The notes under the pieces: generated by a model
Databases searched by the model: none
What the model saw: the letters and a program-made list of their open reading frames with translations, nothing else
Told to the model about the DNA's origin: nothing
Part shown: piece after piece, positions 32,291 to 46,589 of the stretch
How the letters are laid out: every line of letters begins with the position of its first letter
Position numbering within the stretch: the stretch's first letter is position 1
Made by a program: the position numbers and the translations under genes
Assembly (NCBI GenBank): GCA_020091685.1
Contig: CM034601.1
Span: 16,421,320 to 16,485,319, forward strand
DNA from: Lutjanus erythropterus
Lineage: Eukaryota > Chordata > Actinopteri > Lutjaniformes > Lutjanidae
DNA: 64,000 bases
Reading direction: 5' to 3'

Positions 32291-35200
32291 ATCTTCTGTA
32301 GCGCTTCAGCCTTTTGGCAAAACAAATGCTAAATTTAATTTTAGCTTTAACTTTCCCTCAATATATGTCACACTTTTCATTACACTCAGTCTGAAATATG
32401 TGGACTCCTTGGGGCTCAGAAAGTCTCGGCTCTCAGTGGCAGAAAACTGTTGGTAGAATTCATAGTTTAGAAACTTCATTACTTTTGATCAGTATCAGTA
32501 AAAACATCAGATGGTTCAGACTAAAGAGAGCAGAGAAACAACAAAAGCCCCCGGCTGTCTGCTCACAATTAACACAGAAAAAAAAAAAACAACCAAAAAC
32601 AAGCAAATTAACTTTCACCAGGAATCAACCCTCACCATCTGCAATGGAGGGACAAATGTCCATAGACACACACACAACACACAGATACACACACAGACTA
32701 AAATGGTTCACTGCTCTCTTTATTTTTACACCCCTGTGAAGCTTTGAATACAAACATGTAAGCTAATGTTTATTCACGAGGACTGATTTGCGAGAAGCTG
32801 GAAGGGGAAACCATTTGGCTTTCAGCTGAAACACACAGTTGCATTAATCAATATTTATGAACGTCTGAGAACTGAAAACAGAAATAATTTCCTATTCATC
32901 ATCATCATCGTTCAAAATACCGTTTATTTTCCCCTTAGTCTTCAAATCCAGATAAGTCTTTTGTGCATATGCAAAGAAAGTTAGTTCAGCAACTGTACAC
33001 TGATGACTGAAAAAATTAACCTAAATCATTTGCACTGTGCGGATTTTATTGATTCTCATCTCTAGTTGGTGCAGTGTAGACCACTGAAACGGACAAAATG
33101 TGAGTGTTTATTTATTAGTCAAAAATATAACTGAATACATCAATTAATACCTCAGTAAGTATGCAAAACTGTATAGTTTTTCAAGTAAATAGGCAAACGG
33201 GATTTAACCTTTTCATTTTGTTCCTGTTGCTTAAATAAATTAAAACTTAATTTATCTCACTATTCTGTTTGTCTTTCACCACGTTTTCCAGCTGTCCCAT
33301 CAATCTGCGCCAATCTCAGTGGGAAACGTGGTGACTGAAATTAGAAATGATTAAAGATGTGCCAAAAAATAAAAAACTAAAGAGCTGAACAAACGGAATG
33401 AGAAGATGAATAAAGGGAGTACTTTAAATGAGTTTTGACTTATTTTATTGATTGATTTGTGAATAAAGTAAAAGCAGAAAGTTTTGTTCTTTAGCCATTA
33501 TGTTGTGAAGATATTAAATTTTTTAACAATATTTTTTTATTGGGTTTTGCACATATTTCACACATACACAGACAAACAAACAAAACAAAAAAAAAAGGAT
33601 AAAACAAAAGACAGTAACACAAATACACTCTACACATTGGTATTTCATAGTGGTTGTGTTCCCTGATGCCCAAGAAACTCGTAGTGAAGCAGCATTCTGA
33701 ATATCTGAGATTTCACCAACCGCATTTTAAAACGTTTTGAGTTTTGTTTTGTTGTTTTTGTTGAAACAGAATAAATATTTTATAATCACCTAATCACTTG
33801 CTCCTCTGTGAACGTAACACCCTCCTCTGCATAAGAGAGGTTTGGCTGAACAAACGGATGACATGAATGTGAACTAGTTCATTTTTTAGACTCTGAACTA
33901 ACCTTTATGTAGCTCTTGTGAACTTGCACAGCACTGACCTTAGGTTCTCCAAACACTAAAAGGGATCTGGAGGGCCTTTAGGAAAGTTTGATAGAGACGC
34001 ATCTTTGTTGCTAAATATATAAAACTGAAACTCAGGTCTAATTTAAATAATGCTGTCTATTAAACAAGTGACAAGTTTCCGCAGACCATTAAAACTCATC
34101 TGAATATTTAATGCACCAAAGTATAATGTTAAAACTTCTTAACACAAGTTTAGAAAGTAAATGACTACTATTTTCCAGGCAGTTAAATTGGCTTATTTAG
34201 AAGCCATTTTTCTCCATGTGGTGTTTTGCATGAAAAATGGAGGTTGTTGCTGAGGGTGAAAGCTCCCATTAATAAATTCTACCTGGGAATCCAAACCAAG
34301 GCTACAGCAGCCCATTATATCCAAAAGAAATAAACAAAATCACAAAGAAAGATGATAAAATAAAATGTGAAAAAAAAAAAAAAATGCAACAAATAGTTGA
34401 ACATTCATATTGAACCCAAATCTGATTCGACTGACAAAGTTCTGAGTCGGACCCAGTATATAATAAGATATAGCTCACGTGTATTTGTACAGTAATCTAT
34501 CCTGGAAAAAAAAAAAACTTTACTACACTTTTTCTTGGCTGACCCTACTGAGCAGACAACAGCTGGTGTATATCTTGGTTCAGTACCCACCGTAAGATAA
34601 TACAACAATTTATGTGATGGAGAAAACACGCAGCATTAAGCTGTGCAATAAAACAGCCTCTGCCAAGTGTGAACCGGGGATATAAATGCCACCTAACATT
34701 TATCACTCCTACAAAGTACTATTTAGACTTTTCTCAGTTTTGTGCACGTGCAGTTGGATGCATTATAACACCAAACTTGGAAAAGTGAGACAGTGAGACA
34801 AAACCAGCAGTGAGACAGGAGGAGAAGAGAGAGACGTATTAGGTCTGTGCAGCAGAGGGGCGTTTTATCAGGAACTCTGGGTTCTCTCACATTCACACCA
34901 CATCATGGATCATTAATACAAAAGACCTGGAATCTCCGACCCCATTTTAAATGTCACAGGCAGGTCTGCCAGAGAGCCTTGGAGAAACAGCGACAGATGT
35001 TTACAGAAACATTCAAAACTCACAGCTTAATGGCTCTCAACACGATGCTGAAGAGTAATTCAGTTCTTTGGCACAGCCTTGCTCATCAGTTAGAGACTGA
35101 AATTGAACGGATGAATGAGATTTTCATCCCACTTGAATTTCAGCAACTCCAATAAAAAGTGGAAGTAGAGTGAAAGTTGGTTATGAATATTAAGATTACT

Positions 35201-35494
35201 ACATTCTTGCACTTTCTGAAAGACGTAAAAGGTATCTTGGAATGAAAGACATCACAATTTTATTCAAACTTAAGAGTAAGAGCCAAATTAATGGTGATCA
35301 TTTTTACATTTTTTTTTGCAAAAGTTATGGGCTGATAGATATTAATGCAGAAAAAACAATACAACAAAATTACAATAACTTCAGGGTGTCTAATAAGCAG
35401 TTTGCAAGTGGATTCAGACATATATAACAAAGATCCTGTAACTTATAACATGTAATTTCCATTTTTCTTCTAAATAGCTTACAGTGCTGTAGAG

Positions 35495-35720
35495 CCGCAA
35501 TAATTATTCAATTAATCAATCAAGCAACTGACAGACAATGAATCTACCACCTTTTTTAAAAAATTAATAATGTCTTTGATTATTTATTTTTTAAGCAAAA
35601 AGTTCAAACATTTGTTGGTTAACATCTTAAATTAGAAATTTTGAAGATTTTCTTTGCTGTATATGATAGTAAACTGAGGATCTTTGGGCACCAAAGTGGT
35701 AAACATTTCAGGTTTTGGTT
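35495..35720. repeat. Teleost 'TTCAAACATTTGTTGGTT' repeat
   Basis: It contains AGCAAAAAGTTCAAACATTT and TATATGATAGTAAACTGAGG. It resembles the repeat at 62.27-62.56 kb, a sister of the 'GCTGCAACTAAT' family. Confidence 0.5.
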
Positions 35721-37476
35721 CATTTGGACTAAATGAAGTTGACATGAACATGCTCCAAAGTCAGTGATTTAATAACGGTGGTTGAAGCTGTAATAGAACA
35801 GAATTTGTGAAGGATCCAAATCACAGCTGTATTTCCTTAGAACCAAAGGTAATACCGAGATCACAGGTGAAGCCTGCCTTTACTCTTTGAGTGAAAACCA
35901 AGGCATTCAGGTCTATGTTGTGGCTTGTTTATCTCTCTACAGTCATTAGTGGTAATTAAATCCCCCCAGATCAAACAAAAAGACAAATGTTATAAGTGCT
36001 ACCTGTGCCGTGACAGTCCTAACAGAGTGGGACAGCCCTGGAGTTCTCCCATATCCTGGCAGAGATCGAATTACTTTGCAAGGCTGAAAAAGTAGATTAA
36101 CTTCTACTCAGATAAAGCGTGCCTCCGTCTGTGACCTCTGGACCTGTTAAGTTTTTGACTAAATGGAATCTCGGGGCCTATAATAACATCAAATATAGCT
36201 CCACAGGTCTGTTCATCCATTTTCTGCTGCTTCTGGGCCAACAACACGCTAAGCAAGGTAGTCCAGACATTCCTCTCCACAGAAAACTTTTTCCACCTCC
36301 TCCCCACACCAGATCACATATATAGTCTCTCAAGAGTGACATGAATTCCTTTACTTGGAGCAGCAACTCAGTCTCAACCCAGAATTCATATCCACAGATA
36401 CGACACGTCATAAAAACTGAGGATGAATTAAGCAGCAATTAGGAAATCAAAATAATGGAGAAACACAGAACTAGTAAAAGTAAAGAAAACATCTGGAAAA
36501 AACTGTTATAAACCCTGATATACATTAGTAAACTGCATCAACAGCATTTTGTTCACATCAAAGTATGGATTAAATTACGATGCATAATATGAAAGCACAA
36601 ACAACAGCAAATTATCACCCCAGAAGAGTGCCTAAGTCCCCTCTGGTGTGTCCCATGGGACCTACGTTCAGATAAAAATATCCTCACAGTCTTATACTGT
36701 GCTAAATGGTGATTTTTCTTGACTTGTAAAATTATCTTTTAAATTGACAAACATATGTGTAATATGTGGCACAATTCAAATGGGATCAAAAAACAATTTG
36801 TAGCTCACCATTGACAGTATTCATATTTTAGGTCCCATGCGGTGGTCCACTGGAAGGAACATGACTTGACATGACTGTATTTGCAGTTTTGTGTTTTATC
36901 ATCTTCTAATGCATCCATCTTTCAGCAGATGCAGCAGTCACACATATTTTCTTCAGGAAATGCAAATATTCTCATTCAATTCAATTTGTTTTATTGGCAT
37001 GAGCAGATAAAATGAAGAAAATGCCTATCAATAATGATATTATAAAGAAAAAGAAATGGTACAATCCATAAAAACAAGAAAATAGCAGAAAAAAATAGGG
37101 ATTAAATGATTACAGTTAAAATTACAGACAATTAGCATTTCAAATTCTGCTTCAAATTTTAATTATCATTAAACATATGTTTGAACACTGCACTTAACAG
37201 CACAGTAAATACTGTCCAACATAACCCAAAGATATCAACAGTTTCCCAGACACAGGTGCAGCAGTAATGTGGGTCTGATTTGTGTCAGTGAAAACACTGG
37301 CATTGTACAGGATATTTCACAATGTGAAACTGTTGAGAAGTTTCCAATATAAAAAACATGTACTGAGTTATTTCAGGATGTGTACTTGTACTTTTTAAAA
37401 GCCATTTTCTTACTGAATCATTTCTTCTTCCCAGGTGACACAGCATTAACACCAATTAAATTTTTTCCAATTCCTG

Positions 37477-38046
37477 GGGCCTCATTTATAACAAATGTCC
37501 TTAGATTTGTACTTGAATATGATCTTAAGATCATTTCTGAAAATGTGTTTAAGTTAGATTCATAAAAGATACTGAGTATAAACCTTGCTTATGCAGGTTT
37601 TAAGAAGAAAATATGTAACTTAGGCACCTGTGATCTTACAATCTTACAATGAGTGATTTCCCACTTATGTAATGCGGCACTAATGAGGGGCTAGTCAGGA
37701 GTAGCAATGGACCAAGAGAGTGAAGGAGACCTTTTGGACAACAAGATCATGGCAATGGTAGATGAGATGGAAGCCAGACAACACGTATTATTCTGTGAAC
37801 TAAATAGTGGGGAGACAAATAAATACAAACTCATAGCTTGGGAGTTTGTTGCAATTAATTCCTTACACCATTAATTTATAATTCCTATCACATTGTTCAT
37901 AAATCTAATGCAAAGTTTACCACAGGCTGCAGTCCCCTGCTGTAACCAGCAGGAAAATCAGACTAGACTTTGCTTAGAGATAAGATCATTTTCCACGTCA
38001 ACTTAAGATACAAATTAATTATAAGTCAGTTTTATAAATGAGGCCC
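37477..38046 (+). mobile_element. Harbinger-like element with short TIRs and Myb-like ORF
   Basis: The ends are inverted repeats: GGGCCTCATTTATAA at 37477 and TTATAAATGAGGCCC ending at 38046. Both are bordered by CTG (37474-37476 and 38047-38049), a 3-bp direct repeat of the size made by PIF/Harbinger elements. The interior holds the short reading frame at 37707-37874, which looks like the DNA-binding partner of Harbinger transposases. No transposase is present, so the element is non-autonomous. Confidence 0.7.
37707..37874 (+). pseudogene. Myb/SANT-like Harbinger accessory peptide (truncated)
   Basis: The 55-codon frame starts MDQESEGDLLDNKIMAMVDE and contains HVLFCELNSGETNKYK followed by LIAWEFVAINSL. 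The pattern 'I..MV.E.E...HVLF..L.SG.TN..K..AWE.VA..' fits the first helices of the Myb-like domain that Harbinger elements encode alongside the transposase. An intact protein of this type is several times longer, so this is a truncated remnant. Its position inside a TIR-bounded element supports the assignment. Confidence 0.6.
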
Positions 38047-39469
38047 CTGGGCTTTAGCAGTATTTTAATTCCACTGCTGACCCTGTTAAAATTATAGACT
38101 TTCCTTTATGGACTTAAATCTCTGAACTTGTAAAGTTCTTCTGCTCGCTCTTTGATGCCATTTTCATATATGAACACTTCCTGACATAAGGAGCAGGATG
38201 TGTAACCTTATATGGTGTTATAATTATGCTAATTTACACGTGTCACACCTGCGCTAAAATATGCACCGGCAGATCTTGTACAGAGGTATCTAAGGTCAGG
38301 AGTATTTGCTAAATCTGACTTAGCACGCTCTACAAAAAAAAAAAGAGAAAGTTAAGATAAGAAAACAAAAATATTCTTGCATGAGACCCATTGTTGTGAT
38401 GAGCACATGAATGCAGTTTCAAACACTAGTTTTTATAGAGACAGCAGTGGTTACAGGTGACTCAGCTTGGGCACCAACATCACGTTATAGTTTACCAGCA
38501 AGAGGACGTCGTCCTGCACCAGTAAAGTCTTTACGTCAAGACTTTGCGACATAGAGTACATATTAAACCAAATGAGTTAAATATGTTACAATTCTTAAAC
38601 TGGATCTGAATTTTGTGCAACACGAGTCTTTGGATCAAGCTTGTACCATCTGCTTTCAACAAACTGTTGGCTCAAAAAGTCTCTTGTCCTGATAGTATCT
38701 GTACACCCTGTATGAGCTTTTATGAGATCTAGTTCTCTGTGATCCAGGAACATGTTAATAACTTTTGTTAATCACCTTCTCAGCTGTGAAACGTATTGCG
38801 TCCGCAATGCAAAAGCAGTGCCAAACAGCAATATCACAAATAAGGAATGTGGGACATGCTGCACCGATGCTTTGATAATGAGCCTCCACAGTAGGCTGCA
38901 GGAGAGTGGAGCCGAGCCAGCTTTGACAAAGAATAACACACAGCCCAAATGTGGCACATGCTCCTGCTCATAGGAACAGTAGGTACTATATAAACTGAAA
39001 TAAAGGACTAAAGGCTGGAACAATCTACCTCTTCACTCACATGTACCTCTTTATCTTAGAATTTTAATGTTTGTTCTCACTTGTTTTGATCTTTCTCCTT
39101 TGCTGGCCTGTAAATCTCTTCATCATTCGTAAAGCTGCATTGTAATTAAAGTTCTCTTCTTTGTTTTGTAGTTGGAAATGTTGAATTTGATGGCACTGGT
39201 ATTTATCTGGGTGGGTGTTTCCCTTGTCATTGTACTGTCAACTTCAGTGGTGTGCTACTGACAGGGGCATGTCAAACTCCTGTGTTTTCCTCCTTCTCAA
39301 GCAAGACCACACAGTGTTGGTTATGTACCAGAAATCTATGGCATCTGTCTCTTTACAACATTAGACATTTGGGAAAGTACGTGCTGTTAAAACTGTATTA
39401 CACTCTAGATGTGGCGGCTGGTTAGTTTATAGCTCGCCAACACCTGCTGAGTCATGTGCATAGACTGTA

Positions 39470-39640
39470 TAAAACATGGATGTTGTCTCTGTGACATCAC
39501 CCATAGTTTTCTGAAGCCGTTTTGAAGCTCACAGCACTGGACAGCGTGGACCAGAGACACCACACTATTTCACCCAGATTGGCATGGTTTTGCAGGATGT
39601 AGCAGTGCATGCATGACCGTCTCAGCCCGTGCTCTTACAC
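39470..39640. repeat. Interspersed repeat, 'AGACTGTATAAAA' family
   Basis: ATAGACTGTATAAAACATGG, GTGACATCACCCATAGTTTT and TTTTGAAGCTCACAGCA match a repeat I recognise from many fish loci. It is non-coding. Confidence 0.5.
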
Positions 39641-40240
39641 GAAAATAGTTTGACAATAGTTGCAAACTATAGGCATATTTTATGCCCAAAGCTTGGAAAA
39701 ATAGGCAAACTAGACTGAATAACACACATATACAATATAAGATCAGCTTATTTGATGTTTGTAAGCGTCTTTAGGCAAGATACCACACTGATGTCAGAAC
39801 ACAGATCAACCCGACATCTGATCTCTAATGAACACACAAAACAATGACAATGAGGAGCTTTGCCACAAACCAGTCCAGCCCAATACACTGAAATATGACC
39901 ACTAAATCAGGAGTGTTCATATTTCACCACTTTGTAAATCTCTTGCATAAAAGCTTCATAGTGCATGAGCCAAACAACAACAACAAAACAAATAAACTCA
40001 ACAACAACACGCACAATTAGCAATTCAAATACTCCGCAGGGAGCAATGACAGCAGAGCGGAAATGAGCAGCAAGCCAACAGAGTTGCCCAAACAGATTAG
40101 TCACAGAACACGACAGTGAAATCCAGCACTACAGCAGCCACACTGCCAATGACATAAAGTCGTGACTGCAAAAAGTTATGTTTACCTTAAACAGCAAAGG
40201 TAGTTTGATGAAATTAAGCTGAGATCCCTGACAAGACTTA

Positions 40241-40266
40241 ATGAATGAATGAATGAATGAATGAAT
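40241..40266. repeat. AATG microsatellite
   Basis: Six ATGA units. Confidence 0.93.
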
Positions 40267-41862
40267 GTAGTGGTGCACTTCAGTTGTCTGCCTGGGCAAA
40301 CAAACAAAACAAAATTCTATTACTCCAGAACTAATAAACCCTGGAACTGATCTTGAGGACCTTATGAACTACACACTGATCTCTTATCTCCTGTTTCTTG
40401 ACAGAAAGTGAACTGTAGCAGTCGGCTCCGGGTACGTTTGTGCAACATCAATTTTCAGTCTGGTTTCAAGGCAAAACATGGCACTGAGACTGCATAGGTG
40501 ATGATTGAGAGGGATTATTTTTGTATGAGTTTATGCATTGTTTTTCTTTTAGTTAAATTTATACAATCTTTTTTCATGTTCGTGTAATCTTGTTGTCATT
40601 TAGGAAAATATTTCTTAGACAGCTGGAGCACAAGAAGCAGTGCATAAAATGCTGTATAGATTAGATTAAAATGGAAAAGTTATGATAGCAAACTTCTGAA
40701 ACTCCATCATCAGCTGTAATTTAGTCATCTCACAATTGCTCTTGTAAAATCAATCAGCAAGATGGCTCCTGTTTTCTCATGTGCGCTTCTCTGCATACGC
40801 TTTCTGCCTACACACCCGCTCTCTCGGACTGAACCGCTCCATCTGTTTGACATTAACATGCTGCTGTCTCTTTCATCTCACAGCGATATCTGAATGCCAC
40901 TGGAGCTCTCTTTGGCCTCAGCTTTGTGCCAATAAAAAGAGGAAGTGCCAAGAAACGAGGGAAGGAAGAAGCACTTTGTTTTCATGCAGGCCACTGATGG
41001 ATCAGCGAGACTGAGATACTTAATGTGACACCAGCGCTGACTGATCAGTGCCGTGCTCACTTGGAAAACTCAGAAATGTGCTTCGCTCCCTTCTGTCTTC
41101 TCTCATGTCAGTAAATATCAGAGAAACAACAGACAAACCTGCATAACGGCATCTTTGAAACTGATCCAGCTGATCTGAAAGACTTTACAGTGAGTACATA
41201 AGAGGATCATAGACTGAACTGAGGAATGCGGGTCATTAGTTTTGTCTAAAGGAAAAGCCCACCCTTTGATTGGTTTTGTCTGTATGGTTCTTTCCAGAAG
41301 TTTTAAATTATTCCTGACCTTTCTCATGATGCCCTTTGTCAGCCTTTAGGGAACGTGGCTTAGCTTTTTTTTGTGTTTCCTTATTCCCCAGTGTCTCCTG
41401 TTTGTGTATGTGGTGTGGGCGTGGCTTCTCTCCTGGCTCCAGGACTCTTCACACCTGTCTGCAAACAGCTCAGCGCCTCTGCAGGTCTGCTCACCTGCAT
41501 CTCATCAGTTCATCAGCCTGTTGTTCAGTGACAGTGGTTGTTGCACTTGAGGCCAAACTTTACTCTAGTTATTCTGATCCTTTGGATTAGTACAGAATAT
41601 AAGCTCTGTGGCGAACCAAAGTTCATTGTACTTGCATTACGTGAAATAATCTTCATAAATAAACACCTTTTTGAAGCCTAAATGACATTGCTGGAAGTAA
41701 AAAGCTAACATTAGGCTACTGGTTTAAAAAAAAATGCTGCAAAAGTGCCCTCACAGATGTGTTTTGATAGATAAAACATGATAAATGCCCCTTAGAGAGG
41801 CACAATATCCAAGTTAATGTGGTGAAGTGACCTTTCCAAATGTAATAAGATGATCTCTAGGT

Positions 41863-42020
41863 CAGTGTTCCCCAACCCTGGTCCTCAGGGCCCACTGTCC
41901 TGCATGTTTTAGATGTTTCTCTGCTCCAACACACCTGATTCAAATGATCAGGTTGTTGTCAGGCTTCTGCAGAGGCTTGATGACGAGCTGATCGTTTGAA
42001 TCAGGTGTGTTGGAAACATG
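41863..42020. mobile_element. Truncated copy of the hAT foldback MITE
   Basis: It starts CAGTGTTCCCCAACCCTGGT and follows the 27.9-kb element through the loop and part of the second arm (CAGGTGTGTTGG), then breaks off. Seven bases of that arm (AGCAGGG) are missing just before the end. No target duplication is visible. Confidence 0.8.
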
Positions 42021-42974
42021 AAAAGTCTTTATGAATGTTTATGACTGTTGTTAAGTGTCATTCAGTCACCTATGTCATCTTTACTGTAAAGTTGACAGTA
42101 AGAGGTTTTTCTTATGACAACTTGACATTAATCAAGCCAATAATGTCTTTGCTATGGCAAAGCAGTATAAAACAGTAAAAAATAGTACTTTAAAAATATA
42201 TTTAGTACACCGCAGTTTATCCCCAAGTGCTCGAGGATAAACTAACAAATCCTTGTCCAGTGAAAAACACAATGTCAGGTTTTCAGAGAAAAAAAACTGC
42301 CATGTTTTCAGCTTTGTGGCAGTACACTGGCTTTGTGAATGGTTTGACTGGCTTACCAAATAGAAGTGTCTCAACTCATAAAGGATTCCCTCCTTTAGTT
42401 TTAGCAAAAAATACAAAATCACCAGATTTGGAGATAGGTGTTTTTTTTACAGGGCAGCAAAACGATCATTTTCTTCAATTGGAGGGGTCAGTCAACATTT
42501 CTAAGTGAAACTGTGCAGAATAAAGCTTGGTGTACATCCCACTTAGCCACACCTGGGTGATTTAAAAACAGGTTGGTTGATCAGGTGGCTGTTTTCACCA
42601 GAAAAATGCATCATGCTCCACTTCACCTAACAAACCCACAGACAGACAGGCCGCTGAAAAGAAGTAAATGTGATCACCATGGTTATAGAAAAACATGAAC
42701 AGTGTGTAAAATGTGTGCAGCAAAGATAATAACATTAAATGCCTGAGGTGCTTTGAGAATACAAGTTATATAATCGGACACATTGCTTTCAAAGGGACAC
42801 ATCATTTTCCTTCTGAGCCATTATTAAATGGATATTCATAAGAAGATAATAAGATGTGCTGGGTGTTGATACGACCATTTGCTAAACTCGTCTCCAGAAC
42901 AGCGACTGTCCAATCATAGACAAGCACCTCTGACAAGCAAGCACTGAATTTCAACCATGGATGAAAATAAATAA

Positions 42975-43035
42975 AGGTCCAGTGTGTAAGATTTACTGGG
43001 ATTACTGAGCTGTTTATATCTACAGAGAGCAGTGC
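42975..43035 (+). repeat. Short copy of 'CCAGTGTGTAAGATTT' repeat
   Basis: TCCAGTGTGTAAGATTTACT matches the start of the repeat at 28579. Confidence 0.6.
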
Positions 43036-44530
43036 CAAGCTAATGCTTCAATCACAACTTGTACCTTTAACAATCAATAACTGTTTTAATTAGACAAACC
43101 AAATGACAAAAGTTACAATAGAGGTGAAAAAAAAAGTTTTGGTTGATATTCTGACTCAAAATTATCTGTGACACACTGAAACTTCCTTCTTCTTTCTTCT
43201 TCTTGAAGAAATGAGAAAAAGATCAGAAATGTACTTAGAGCTACACAAAGGAGTGACCTGAAGAGAACCTCGGGAACACGGAGGCCAACAATATGACATG
43301 CAGTAATAAACGACAGAATAAGCGCGACCGTGACTAAATCCTCCCTGATTCATAATATGTTTGAGGCGGACTAATAAGAGGAGTCTGTGGATTTACTGAA
43401 ACAGGCTGATTTACTGTTCATTGATGGAAAGTGAAAGAAACAGGGGGACCACTGCAGGGAGAGGTACAGAGTTAAAAAAACAGAAGAAGAAGCTTCCTGA
43501 CAGTTTAATTTGTGAACTGCAGAGCTGGAAGTGTCTCATGTGTGTCAATGAAATCTCACCGTATGAATGATGGCTGTGCGTGCGTATTTATGCGTGAATG
43601 AAAGTTTGAGAGCGAACAGCGTGGTCCATTTTCGTGACATTTTTAACGTCACATTTACACATGAAAGAGTGTGACTATGACGTCCCTGCAGCTGCTTCCT
43701 GATATGAAATTAAATGAAACTTAGGGAGAGCAAAGAAAAAAAACCAACCCTTCAGTCCTGTCCTGCTTTAACTATTTTATCATGCTCACACAGAAGCACA
43801 TTTTATGTGGAAAAAACACATCAGTGCCAATTAAACAGACAAGAACAACGGGCCTGTCTGACCTTTTTTTTTTTGACTCTCTCCTGACTCCTGACACATT
43901 TGACCTTGTACCTCAGCCCACTCCACTGCTAATACAGTTTGCAAAGGGCACAATGGTGAAATTGGAAGGGATGTGACAAAAGGTGCACGGCTCAAATCAG
44001 AAACACACACACATACACTCATCTGTCACACAGTGCAGTAATAATGACATTGTAATCTTGTCTCCGAAATTGTCCTAACAGATAAGGTAAAGGATAGAGA
44101 TATATATGTTATTAGACTGCCTGACCAAAAAAGTCACCACCTGGATTTAACTGAGCAAACAGGTAAGAGTCTTCCCTAACTGATGCAGTGAGTAGTTTCT
44201 GTCTGAAGACATATCCTGTGGTCGTGGAAAACATGTTTTTTAAATTACTGGCCTGCATCAAGCAAAGAACATCATTTGCGTCTATTTGTAAGCAAGCCAG
44301 GTCAGTTAAAATGGCAGAGAAAAGAAAAACAGACCATTTTTCAGCGGACCAAAACGCCAATTAAGTAGAAAGACCTCAGTAGTATTAGAGGCAGTTTGAT
44401 CAAATCTTCATAAAAAAGGACTGAAGTGCTCGTGGAAATGTTTCATAGAAGTGATGTTGGGCAACACAGAACAGAGTTGGACACAGAGAGGAAGTGTCAG
44501 GCCCTGGTAAGTTTGTGGAGCTTTTGTATA

Positions 44531-44531
44531 C

Positions 44532-44581
<50 letters not shown>
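44531..44581. repeat. AAT microsatellite
   Basis: About 17 AAT units. It explains the poly-tyrosine open frame on the minus strand. Confidence 0.97.
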
Positions 44582-46589
44582 GAGCGTCCTAGCTTCTGAT
44601 TGTTGTCCCCCTCTACACTGAAATGAAATATCTGTCCTTGCCAGTAACAGTTCAGGTGATTATTCCCTGGTGTTGTGAATAATGTGACAGTGATGTGTTT
44701 ATTCTTCCTGCAAGAACTGATGCCGAACAGACTATCTATTTTTGACAAAATGTCACCTGCCCTCTGTGCCCAGCATCACACAAAGCCTTCAGAGAGAAAC
44801 TGGCACCACAGAACTGTCACAATGGGCCGTCAGTACCCCTGTTGCTATGGTAACTAATGTCACAATGACATGATACTAAGGCGCTTCACAACTTTTCTTG
44901 ATTATGGTCTCTGAGAGTGACACATCTGGGAAAATGAAAGAAACGCACAGGCTGAGGTGGAGAAAAGAAAAGGCAGAGTCTCTTTAATATCATCACTGAG
45001 TCGTATCCACCTGCATGGTGATCAGCCTCCTTTTTCATTTCAGTCATTTCAGCCCATTTTGACAGGTAGTGACTTAAGAAATGAAACAGACGTGAGGGAA
45101 CAAGGGTGACCACGACTCATTTGAATGGAACAAGACTGTTACCTGCTCACAAAACATTTCGTAGTGGAACACGCATTGACCTCTATATTAGCCAGCAGCT
45201 CTATATGTTGTTCTGCCGGTTGACAAAACCCTTTGGTGGTCACAGTTATCGCTCAGGAGCCTGAAACGCTGCAAAGATTTCAAGTATGTGTGAGGGTGCA
45301 GGCATTCATTCGCAACCACAATACAGCTCATCTTAAAAAAATAAAATAAAACAAAAACATAAATATAATATAAATTATATATTAAATATATTAAATTAAC
45401 ATTTATTGTGGACATATTTAAATATATTTAACATTTATCAAAATATTGTCAATCAGCAGTATAAAAATCTTCACTACAAAATAATATGCATTGTTCAATT
45501 TCAGAATACATAAACATTGTGCATTTATAGATCCACTGTGATCTATATATTGTAATTTAATGTTGACTAAGACTGGAGAGAAAGATTGATAAATATAAGA
45601 CTATTTCTAATCAGTAGATTAGAAATAGAATTAGTAAAACTAGGTTTGAAATTAGTGCATCCAGATTTAAAATGGAGCAGAGTTCTGATACACTATTAAA
45701 ATCTCACTTAAGTAAATTCAAGTAAAGTGATGTAAACTGAAATGAAATGGTTAATCACTATGTAGATGCGTGCTTTCCCAATTTAAGCCAATAAATAAAT
45801 AAATAAATAATAAATTTGAGTGCTGTCTCTGGCAGGTTTGTGCTTGTAACGTTAACTGATGGTCTCTGGAGATCAAAACTAGTTTTACATGTTTTTGAAA
45901 GAATCTTAAAATAAATAGGAGCAGAAATTTGTTCACTACAACTTCGCTTTAACCGTTTGGCAACGATTTGTTGAAATGCATTATACTCCTGTCTGTGTGT
46001 AATTATTCTCGAGATGTGTGTGGCAACATCTCATCTCCTCCACACAGCCTGGAAAAAAAAGCAAAACACAAAGTTTGTTCAAATGAATATTTTATTTTCA
46101 AATGATTAAAAAAGTAGTCTGCAATTTAAGGAAATTACATGTTTTCAGTAAACACACACAAACATTTATAAATTCACAAAAACAGCTGCAGAATGACATT
46201 TTAATTCATGTTTGCCAGCTGTGGTTGTATTTACTTTTACACACATTCACACTAAAACTAAAACATAGAGTTTTGATGTTCACAGATCAGAAACAAAATT
46301 CTATTAAACTTCTACAAAAAAAAAAAAAAAAATCCTCCATTAGAGACTCATTCACATAATCATATTTCAACATGGCAAATTCATTAAAAAATATGCACAC
46401 AACTTTTCATTCAGAGGTTTATTTTCCAAAGACACTAAAAATATATTTAAAAAAATAAATTCAAAGAAAAGGTTACATTTTTGGAAATCTATTTCCACAA
46501 AATACTGTTTTATTATTAGAAAATGTATTTGTCTGAGAGTGAAAACAAAATATTGAAAAATATTGCAGAAATGAATGGATCATCAAGCC

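Noticed and set aside
31783-32325. Cluster of minus-strand frames rich in Phe, Cys and Leu that look like membrane proteins
   Set aside because: They come from the purine-rich tandem array on the other strand; several frames are open at once because of composition.
34847-35155. 102-codon plus-strand frame in the intergenic region
   Set aside because: No domain, signal peptide, splice sites or neighbouring exon. It is of a length expected by chance in 64 kb.
38752-39023. Overlapping Cys-rich frames on both strands
   Set aside because: They mirror each other, have no domain and no transcript signal. I treat them as chance.
41336-41590. 84-codon plus-strand frame with many Cys and Ser
   Set aside because: It contains no recognisable domain and starts in a T-rich stretch; it looks like repeat-derived sequence.
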